Shown: positions 58,401 to 64,000 of the stretch, piece after piece
How the letters are laid out: every line of letters starts with the position of its first letter
How positions within the stretch are numbered: position 1 is the first letter of the stretch
NCBI GenBank assembly: GCA_003054695.1
Contig: QAZA01000045.1
Location: 879,956-943,955, forward strand
DNA: 64,000 nt
Source of the DNA: Verrucomicrobia bacterium LW23
GTDB taxonomy: Bacteria > Verrucomicrobiota > Verrucomicrobiia > Methylacidiphilales > UBA1321
Direction of reading: 5' to 3'
Translations under genes and position numbers: made by a program
The notes under the pieces: model-generated
Seen by the model: the letters and a program-made list of their open reading frames with translations, nothing else
The model's database searches: none
Told to the model about the DNA's origin: nothing

Positions 58401-59729
58401 TTATCCCTGCGGGCTGTTCTGGTAAAGCAGGTACGGTTTGCGCATCACGCGAAATTGCTGGAGGCCGGGCTCCCAGATCTGCAGCAGTTCCGCCGCGCTG
58501 CCGCCGCGCTTAAAGTGGGTGCGCAGCTCGTCGCCGCCCACGCTGCGGTCAAACTCCAGCTCGCCGCCCGGCGGGTTGACGAACAGGTCGCTGCCCGGGA
58601 TGGTGCGGATAATTTCCATCATCATGGCGCTGGTGCCGCACAGGTTAATCTGCTGCTTGTCCGTAATGTGGATTTGCACGCCGCTGAGGTTAACGCGCTG
58701 CTGCGGCCCGTAGTTGGGCTTGTAGAAGATGGGCCGGAAGTAGACGCCCGGCATTTTGAGCTTGTTCAACTCGTCGGCCAGGTGAAAGGGATTCCACTGC
58801 GGCCCGCCCACCACGCCAAACGGGATGGTGTAGCCGATGCCCTGGTTGACCGGCCCCGCCTCCCCAATGGCGCGCGTAATGGCAAAGTAGTAGGCGGTAT
58901 CCGGCGTGGGGATGTGAGGGGAGGGCGGTACCCATATCAGGCCGGTGTCCTCCCATGTCATGTCGCGGTACCACCCCTTCATCGGCACGACGACCAGCTG
59001 TTTGGGTAACTTCTTGATCCAGTGCTGCTTGTAAATCATGTTGGCCAGCTCGCCGCACGTCAGGCCGTAGACGTAGGGGATATCCCACAGGCCATAATTG
59101 CTGGTAAAACGCGGGTTGACGGGCATTCCCTCGATGCGATTGCCGCCCAACGGGTTAGGGCGATCCAGCACATAAAACTCAATGCCGGCCTCGCCTGCCG
59201 CCTCCATCGCCAGGCCCAGCGTGGCAATATAGGTGTAGGCGCGGCAGCCAATGTCCTGGATGTCGTAGACCAGCACGTCGATGTTCTTCAGCATCTCCGG
59301 CGTCGGCTTGCGCGCCTCGTTTACCAGAAAGTGCACGGGCAGGTTGCTGCGTTGGTCGACCGTATTGCCCTTCTGGTACACGTCGTCCAGCACCTCGCCA
59401 TACACGCCGTACTCCGGCGCAAACAGGGCCACGAGATTCACGCCGCCCTCGCGCATCACCTCCAGCGTTGTACGGCCGCGGCAGTTAACGCCCGACGGAT
59501 TGGTGATGAGCCCCACGCGCCGCTGCTTGCCGCCCTCTGAAACCAGGCCCTTGAACTTGTTGGCCGCCAGGGTATCGATCCCCAGATAAACGCGCGGCTG
59601 GAAATCGGGCACGGCCGAGGCCCCCCCGCCTGCCGACGGCTGCGCGAGCGCCACGGGCGTGAGCCAAAGCGTTTGTATAAAGGCGAACACCAGCAAGTAT
59701 GCCGCCACGAGCCAGATGCGAATGCCCAT
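58401..59729 (-). CDS. namZ: NamZ-type exo-beta-N-acetylmuramidase (DUF1343, GH171)
   Basis: Secreted peptidoglycan-recycling enzyme family that releases terminal MurNAc from muropeptides. A 442-residue protein with a signal peptide (IWLVAAYLLVFAFIQTLWLT, cleaved near ALAQ). Family motifs: VGLITNPSGV, ALFAPEYGVYGEV, VLVYDIQDIGCRAYTY, FYVLDRPNPLGGNRIEG and the C-terminal PVNQGIGYTIPFGVVG. The usual FAPEHG-x-RG motif reads FAPEYG-V-YG here, so a commonly conserved His is Tyr. The ATG at 59729 is chosen for the signal peptide. It is alone on its strand, near alanine dehydrogenase but 202 bases away. Outside the cytoplasm by inference. Confidence 0.85.
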   Translation of the reverse strand: MGIRIWLVAAYLLVFAFIQTLWLTPVALAQPSAGGGASAVPDFQPRVYLGIDTLAANKFKGLVSEGGKQRRVGLITNPSGVNCRGRTTLEVMREGGVNLVALFAPEYGVYGEVLDDVYQKGNTVDQRSNLPVHFLVNEARKPTPEMLKNIDVLVYDIQDIGCRAYTYIATLGLAMEAAGEAGIEFYVLDRPNPLGGNRIEGMPVNPRFTSNYGLWDIPYVYGLTCGELANMIYKQHWIKKLPKQLVVVPMKGWYRDMTWEDTGLIWVPPSPHIPTPDTAYYFAITRAIGEAGPVNQGIGYTIPFGVVGGPQWNPFHLADELNKLKMPGVYFRPIFYKPNYGPQQRVNLSGVQIHITDKQQINLCGTSAMMMEIIRTIPGSDLFVNPPGGELEFDRSVGGDELRTHFKRGGSAAELLQIWEPGLQQFRVMRKPYLLYQNSPQG

Positions 59730-59931
59730 GTTGATGATGAAGATAGGGAAGACCCGCGGCGCGGTCAACCCCGCGAGCACGATTGATATGCAATTGCAAC
59801 GGCTTCGCCCGTTTGTTATCGAATAGCCTATCGGGATCGCTCATCCGGATTGCTTTTCCGATTCGTCATTCCCGAGTCCCTACTCGCGGCCGGCCGCCTC
59901 CCTGTTACACATTTCCGCGCGATGTACCGCG

Positions 59932-61068
59932 CTATGCGGATTCAAACTCCCGCAGCGGCGAGAACCTCAGCCCGTGCGCCTTCGCAATTGCCTCGTTCGT
60001 CACGCGCCCCTGATAGGTGTAGAGCGCGGAGACCAGCTCCGGGTAGCGCCGGCAGGTGGTGGCGAAGTGCGCAAGCCCCTCATCCGCAATGCGTTGGATG
60101 TAAGGGAGCGTGGCGTTGGTAAGCGCCTGCGTAGCGGTGCGCGCGTACGCGCCGGGCATGTTGGCCACACAATAGTGCACCACGCCCTCCTCCACATAGG
60201 CCGGGTCGGCGTGGCTCATCGGCCGCGATGTCTCCGAGCAGCCGCCCTGATCCACCGCGATATCCACAAAAACACTGCCCGGCTTCATCAGGCGCATCAT
60301 GCTGCGTGTCAACAGCTTGGGCGCGCGGGCGCCGGGGATAAGCACCGCGCCGATCAGCAAATCGGTGGTGGGCAGCAGCGCCTCCAGGTGCGCCGGCGAG
60401 GAGAAATAAGTGCGCACCCCCGGCATCGTCGCGTCAATCGCGCGCAGCCTCTCTATATCTATATCCAGGATAACGACTTCCGCACCCAGGCCCAGCGCCA
60501 TCCGCGCAGCGTTTACCCCGGCGGTGCCGCCGCCGAGAATCGCCACACGCGCCGGCAATACGCCAGGCACGCCGCTCAGCAGCACCCCGGCTGCGTCCAG
60601 CGCCGTGGTGGGGTACGAGCGCCCCAGAAAGTAGGCGCCCATGATCACCGAAATGCGCCCCGCGATCTCGCTCATCGGCTCCAGCAACGGGCGCCGGCCG
60701 TTGTGCACCAGGCTCTCGTACGCAATGCCTATAATGTTGCGCTGCAACATGCTAAGCGTCATCGCCTCCTCCACGGCCAGGTGCAGGTAGGCAAAGAGAA
60801 TCTGCCCCTCGCGCTGCAAATCCAGCTCCTCGGGCACCAGCTCCTTCACCTTCACCACCATCTCTGCGCGGGAGAAAACCTCGGCGTGCGTCGCCACGAT
60901 CTCGGCGCCCGCCCGCTTGTACTCCTCGTCGGGAAAACCAACGCCCGCGCCCGCAAGTGTCTCCACCACAACGTGATGCCCGCGCTCTACCAGTTGCCGC
61001 GCCCCGCCGGGCGTCAGCGCTACGCGGTACTCCTGCTTCTTGATCTCCCTGGGTACACCGATAATCAT
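59932..61068 (-). CDS. ald: Alanine dehydrogenase
   Basis: Cytosolic NAD-dependent enzyme that interconverts L-alanine and pyruvate plus ammonia. A 378-residue protein, as usual for Ald. Motifs: MIIGVPREIKKQEYRVALTP at the start, MVVKVKELVPEE with the substrate Lys, HNGRRPLLEPMSEIAGR, the nucleotide-binding GGGTAGVNAARMALGLGA, and DQGGCSETSRPMSHADP. These distinguish it from pyridine-nucleotide transhydrogenase alpha. The ATG at 61068 begins the family N-terminus; a longer start at 61125 adds unrelated residues. It is divergent from the deacetylase-like gene. It may help with D/L-alanine supply or nitrogen use. Confidence 0.95.
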   Translation of the reverse strand: MIIGVPREIKKQEYRVALTPGGARQLVERGHHVVVETLAGAGVGFPDEEYKRAGAEIVATHAEVFSRAEMVVKVKELVPEELDLQREGQILFAYLHLAVEEAMTLSMLQRNIIGIAYESLVHNGRRPLLEPMSEIAGRISVIMGAYFLGRSYPTTALDAAGVLLSGVPGVLPARVAILGGGTAGVNAARMALGLGAEVVILDIDIERLRAIDATMPGVRTYFSSPAHLEALLPTTDLLIGAVLIPGARAPKLLTRSMMRLMKPGSVFVDIAVDQGGCSETSRPMSHADPAYVEEGVVHYCVANMPGAYARTATQALTNATLPYIQRIADEGLAHFATTCRRYPELVSALYTYQGRVTNEAIAKAHGLRFSPLREFESA

Positions 61069-61148
61069 CCCGTAATTTCCGCCGTCCGCCCTGCATTGAC
61101 AAGCCTTTACCGCACGTGCCGGCACCGATTTTTGCAGTGCTCAACAGT

Positions 61149-61177
61149 TTGACCGCGCATGTGCTTCCATGTTTATT
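61149..61177 (+). promoter_or_regulatory. Candidate promoter of the deacetylase-like gene
   Basis: TTGACC (61149-61154), a 17-base spacer and TTTATT (61172-61177). The expected start near 61184 leaves about a 10-base leader before the ATG at 61194. Confidence 0.5.
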
Positions 61178-61193
61178 CTATTAATTGCATCTT

Positions 61194-62069
61194 ATGGCCA
61201 GATCGAAGCCCATTCCACCCATGATCTCCTCCCTTACCTCTCGCTTCCGTCCGCTGTATCTGCTTGCCGGCATGTTGGTTATGCCACTGATTGCCACCTT
61301 TGCCCACGCGCAGGAAACCGCCCCAGCCCCGGCTCCGTCCGCAACCCCGCGCGTCAAAATTATCCTCAAGCTGGACGACGTCTCCGGCGCCAGCCCGATG
61401 TGGAAAAAGGTCTTTGCGTTTTTGAAGGAGAAGAACATAAAGTCCAGCGCCGGAGTTATTTGCAACTCTCTGCAGGGCGACAAGAAGGCCTATTACGCCT
61501 GGATCAAGGAAGTCAACGACACCGGCCTGGTCGAATTCTGGCACCACGGCTGGGACCACAAAATGTGGGAAGAAAACGGCGTCAAGCTCCAGGAATTCAA
61601 GGGCCCCTCCTACGAGCAGCAAAAGCAGCATCTTGTTGATGCGCAAAATATTATGAAGGAGAAGACCGGCATCACCTTCCGCACCTTCGGCGCCCCCTTC
61701 AACGCCGTGGACGACAATACCATCAAGGCTCTTAACGAGATGGAAGATATCAAGGTCTTCCTGTACGGCAACAAAAAGCAGGCCGCCGAGCTGCCCAACA
61801 TGATGGTGCTGGAGCGCACGCAGATGAACATCGAGCAGCCCCTTTTCCTGCCGAATTCCGAGCGAATCAAGACCGACTATGCTAAGTTAAAAGGTAAGCA
61901 CGATGTCTTTGTCATCCAGGGCCACCCCAACAACTGGGCGCCCGAGGAGCGCTACGCCGAGTTCGTAAGGCTGATCGAGTTTCTGATCTCCGAAAACTGC
62001 GAGTTTGTAACGCCTTACGAGTACTACCAGAGCAAGCAGGCCGCCGGCAAAACCGCCGCCGCCAAATAG
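61194..62069 (+). CDS. Secreted polysaccharide-deacetylase-like protein (NodB fold)
   Basis: A 291-residue exported protein. The signal region (LYLLAGMLVMPLIATFAHA) ends near residue 38, after a basic start (MARSKPIPP). The NodB-type fold is suggested by KIILKLDDVSG (double Asp), AGVICNSLQGDK, FWHHGWDHKMW (two His three residues apart) and TFRTFGAPFN. The metal triad Asp-His-His is thus present, but the usual TFDDG and RPP motifs are changed, so it is a divergent deacetylase or related hydrolase, possibly acting on glycans. ATG at 61221 is an alternative start. It sits beside a glycan lyase gene pair, so a role in polysaccharide processing is inferred. Confidence 0.8.
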   Translation: MARSKPIPPMISSLTSRFRPLYLLAGMLVMPLIATFAHAQETAPAPAPSATPRVKIILKLDDVSGASPMWKKVFAFLKEKNIKSSAGVICNSLQGDKKAYYAWIKEVNDTGLVEFWHHGWDHKMWEENGVKLQEFKGPSYEQQKQHLVDAQNIMKEKTGITFRTFGAPFNAVDDNTIKALNEMEDIKVFLYGNKKQAAELPNMMVLERTQMNIEQPLFLPNSERIKTDYAKLKGKHDVFVIQGHPNNWAPEERYAEFVRLIEFLISENCEFVTPYEYYQSKQAAGKTAAAK

Positions 62070-62090
62070 CCGTACCGCACGCCCATCGCT

Positions 62091-62270
62091 ATGCTACGTG
62101 AACTGACCGACTCCCAGCGCCGCCGGCAGTGCGGCTGCCGCCTGCGCGAAATGGAGCGCCTCACCCATATCCGCCGCGCCCCGCGCCCGGCCAGCACGCC
62201 GGAGATCCCCGCCGCGTGCCCGCGCCGCCCGCACTCCGCCTCGGCCACCGGCGCGATTCATCTCTGACCT
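62091..62270 (+). CDS. Possible small basic protein, 59 residues
   Basis: ATG at 62091 opens MLRELTDSQRRRQCGCRLRE and ends with a stop at 62270. It is Arg/Pro/Ala-rich in its second half like a shadow frame, but its first 25 residues look helical and it begins 21 bases after the deacetylase-like gene. Not recognised; low confidence. Confidence 0.25.
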
Positions 62271-62288
62271 ACCCTGCTGGGGTGCTGG

Positions 62289-62327
62289 CAGGGACATTAG
62301 GTGTCCCTGGGACACGTAATGTCCCTG
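62289..62327. repeat. Near-perfect 39-base palindrome
   Basis: CAGGGACATTAGGTGTCCC (62289-62307) and GGGACACGTAATGTCCCTG (62309-62327), 19-base arms with one mismatch around a single base. It lies just upstream of the carbohydrate-binding protein gene. It could be a dispersed element or an operator. Confidence 0.7.
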
Positions 62328-62395
62328 TGCTTCATGCCTCGCTTTCGCAGTCTGCTTTATCGCAACCTTTTCCCCAACAAAGCCTTACCACGCCT

Positions 62396-63082
62396 ATGAT
62401 CTCCCTCCCCAAACTGCGCCGCATGGCCGGCATCGGCTCCCTCATGCTTCTTTCCCTTGCCGCGGCCGCCACGCCTGGCATGTGCGAAAATCTTCTGCCC
62501 AACGGCGATTTTGAGCAAGGCGAGTTTGGTTGGTATATCTTTGCGCCGCAGGAGGTTAAGGATAACTGTAGCTACGCCCGATCCTCCGACGAGCCGCAGG
62601 AAGGCAGCCACTGTGGCAAGCTCAACTCCACCGTCGACGCCCGCTACGCCATTACCAACGGCCCCCGCAACCACGTGTGCAAGCCCGGCGATCGCTACCG
62701 CGTGAGCGCCTGGGTTCGCGCCGGCCAGGACTTCGCCACCGGCGCCAAAACCCCCGGCTTCTGCATGCGCGTCTCCCTCTATTCCCAAATGGAGGGCTAC
62801 GTTGACAGTAAAGCCGGCCACTTTATGCTGGGCCTGGGCAATAAAGCCTACTTCGGCAAAAGCATCAACCCGCTCGTCCCGGCCGACCCCGTGCCGCCGA
62901 CATGGACCAAGCTGGAAGGCATTTTCGAACTCCCAGAAGACGTGCAGAAGGTCGGCGTCGCCATCTTCTCGTGGAACGGCCAGGGCACCCTCTACGTCGA
63001 CGACGTGCAGCTGGAGATTGTCGACAAAAGCTCCACGCTGACGCCGCTTATCGATTCCGACGAAAAAAAAACTGACGGCTGA
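62396..63082 (+). CDS. Secreted carbohydrate-binding module protein (CBM4/9-like), likely N-terminal half of the lyase
   Basis: A 228-residue exported protein. The signal peptide is MAGIGSLMLLSLAAAATPGM (10-29), followed by a CBM4/9-like jelly roll: NLLPNGDFEQGEFGWYIF, EGSHCGKLNSTVDARYAI, YRVSAWVRAGQDF, GKSINPLVPADPV, and the typical end GTLYVDDVQLEIV. It ends DSDEKKTDG just after a run of nine A (63063-63071). The next frame, with no start codon, encodes a heparinase II/III domain. Without one A the two become one protein with a linker DEKKLTADAPSTAAKAKGKP, the usual order of such secreted lyases. So it is either a separate binding protein or the front of a frameshifted lyase. Confidence 0.85.
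   Translation: MISLPKLRRMAGIGSLMLLSLAAAATPGMCENLLPNGDFEQGEFGWYIFAPQEVKDNCSYARSSDEPQEGSHCGKLNSTVDARYAITNGPRNHVCKPGDRYRVSAWVRAGQDFATGAKTPGFCMRVSLYSQMEGYVDSKAGHFMLGLGNKAYFGKSINPLVPADPVPPTWTKLEGIFELPEDVQKVGVAIFSWNGQGTLYVDDVQLEIVDKSSTLTPLIDSDEKKTDG
63063..63071 (+). repeat. Poly-A run (nine A) at a frame break
   Basis: A homopolymer of nine adenines between the binding module and the lyase frame. Homopolymers of this size are prone to replication or transcription slippage, and are also a common sequencing-error type. Removing one base would join the two frames. Confidence 0.95.
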
Positions 63083-64000
63083 CGCCCCCTCCACCGCTGC
63101 TAAAGCCAAAGGCAAACCCCGCAGCGGCGGCAATAATCCGTATCCGGACGTAGCGCCCACCCCCACTACCGACGCCGAACTGCTGGCCGCGCTGGACCCC
63201 GCCGCCACAGCTTTGCCCGCGGAGCAAGTAGCTGATATCGAAAAGGTTAAGGCCGCGCTCCTGGCCCGCCACCGCTCCGGCGCGCTGGGCGGCAAGTGGA
63301 AGATCAACCCCGGCGACCAGCCCGCCACAGCCGAAGCCGCCACCGACGAGGCCGGCGACAAAGCGTGCGCCCACATCATTCACGATACCTACATCTTCCC
63401 CGACCCCGTTAACATGGGCGCGGACTTTGACTGGGAGCTGAACCCCCGCAAGGAGGGCGACCCCGCCTACACGGAGGAGTGGACGTCCTGCAGCGTCAGC
63501 CGCATGAATTTCTGGCCCACGCTGGGCAAAGCCTACTGGCGCACGCGCAACGAGAAGTACGCGCAGGAGTGGATCTGGCAGATGCGCGACTTTGCGAAGG
63601 ATCAGCCCGTGGTTGTCCAAGTCTCTCAGTACGATACACTTCTGTGGCGCTCGCTCGACGCAGCCATCCGCATGGCAGGCACCTGGCCCAACGCCTACGC
63701 GCAGTTCCTCCACAGCCCCAGCTTTACGGCGGATGACCACTGGGTTTACCTCAAACTCGTCCACGACCACGCGCGACGCCTTGTCTATGCGCTCAATCAT
63801 CGCCCCGAACGCAGCGGCAACTGGGTCTCCGCTGAGTGCCACGGCCTTTTCACCATCGCCGTCATGTTCCCGGAGTTTCGCGAAGCCGCCGCCTGGCGCG
63901 ACATGGCGCTGAGCCGCATGACAAGCGAACTCGTCCGCATGGTTCCGCCCGACGGCTTTCAGGCCGAGCTGACGCCCAGCTACCATTACGGCACGGCCGC
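63072..64000 (+). CDS. Heparinase II/III-like polysaccharide lyase, start unclear, 3' end missing
   Basis: The open frame begins after a stop at 63039-63041 and runs off the window. No ATG, GTG or TTG occurs before 63414 (an ATG inside the domain), so normal initiation is unlikely; 63072 is the first base of the continuous frame after the A run. The frame encodes a Pro/Ala/Lys linker and then a helical-toroid domain typical of heparinase II/III N-termini: DAELLAALDP, CSVSRMNFWPTLGKAYWRTR, RSLDAAIRMAGTWPNAYAQ, and LTPSYHYGTA near the edge with family Tyr and His residues. It is probably a secreted lyase for uronic-acid-containing glycans. Read with the upstream binding-module frame, it is best explained as one gene split by a frameshift. 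Confidence 0.8.
   Translation, partial: MTADAPSTAAKAKGKPRSGGNNPYPDVAPTPTTDAELLAALDPAATALPAEQVADIEKVKAALLARHRSGALGGKWKINPGDQPATAEAATDEAGDKACAHIIHDTYIFPDPVNMGADFDWELNPRKEGDPAYTEEWTSCSVSRMNFWPTLGKAYWRTRNEKYAQEWIWQMRDFAKDQPVVVQVSQYDTLLWRSLDAAIRMAGTWPNAYAQFLHSPSFTADDHWVYLKLVHDHARRLVYALNHRPERSGNWVSAECHGLFTIAVMFPEFREAAAWRDMALSRMTSELVRMVPPDGFQAELTPSYHYGTA

Larger units (their letters stand above)
62070..62395. other. Spacer before the carbohydrate-binding protein
   Basis: About 326 bases with a possible 59-residue frame (62091-62270) and a near-perfect palindrome at 62289-62327. No clear promoter pair was seen upstream of 62396. Confidence 0.45.

Noticed and set aside
1-64000. tRNA, rRNA or other standard RNA genes
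   Set aside because: None recognised by eye on either strand. A dedicated covariance-model scan would be needed to exclude small or unusual ones.

Overview
This 64 kb window is GC-rich bacterial chromosome with about 42 genes I can support. No rRNA, tRNA, CRISPR array, transposase or phage gene was seen. The gene mix points to the PVC superphylum, most likely Verrucomicrobiota: secreted polysaccharide-lyase and choice-of-anchor/MBG adhesin proteins, VWA plus glutamine-amidotransferase-like membrane proteins, a planctomycete/verrucomicrobial-type Ser/Thr kinase, few clear Shine-Dalgarno sequences, and many long palindromes between genes. This is an inference from protein families, not a phylogenetic result.

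Layout. 1-5.5 kb: 3' end of a fused secDF, obg, a Ser/Thr kinase and mtnP. 5.5-9.9 kb: a leftward catabolic-looking cluster (IclR regulator, amidohydrolase, Rieske ferredoxin, sugar-phosphate isomerase family protein), with a candidate IclR operator at 9848-9866. 10-13.5 kb: a small secreted protein, a MarR regulator, mreC and a D-2-hydroxyacid dehydrogenase. 13.7-19.1 kb: a 1775-residue filamentous-haemagglutinin-type adhesin. 19-34 kb: TPR membrane protein, chemoreceptor, secreted C39-like protease, M3 oligoendopeptidase, sigma factor with a small anti-sigma-like partner, VWA membrane protein and rhomboid protease. 34-39 kb: orphan ABC ATPase, LacI regulator and orphan NtrC-type response regulator.

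39.4-54.3 kb: a Tad/Flp-type pilus locus, all rightward (cpaB, cpaC, cpaE/tadZ, cpaF/tadA, tadB, tadC, two tadE-like genes, a large VWA tadG-like gene), closed by a strong intrinsic terminator. No Flp pilin and no prepilin peptidase gene is present, and most genes are separated by unusually long spacers. 54.5-57.8 kb: a conserved protein of unknown function, then a receiver plus PATAN (DUF4388) protein overlapping a roadblock/LC7-like protein. 57.8-64 kb: solitary RelE-fold protein, NamZ-type muramidase, alanine dehydrogenase, polysaccharide-deacetylase-like protein, and a carbohydrate-binding module followed by a heparinase II/III lyase in a shifted frame.

Most striking signals. (1) A 9-adenine run at 63063-63071 separates a carbohydrate-binding module from a heparinase II/III lyase that has no normal start codon; one base fewer would fuse them into one enzyme. 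(2) At least three families of long, sometimes nested, palindromes lie between genes from 6.5 to 37 kb, including two unlinked loci with the same nested two-hairpin design; none is seen across the Tad locus. (3) The incomplete Tad locus has altered TadE processing sites and a noncanonical TadZ Walker A, and is followed by a PATAN/roadblock module.
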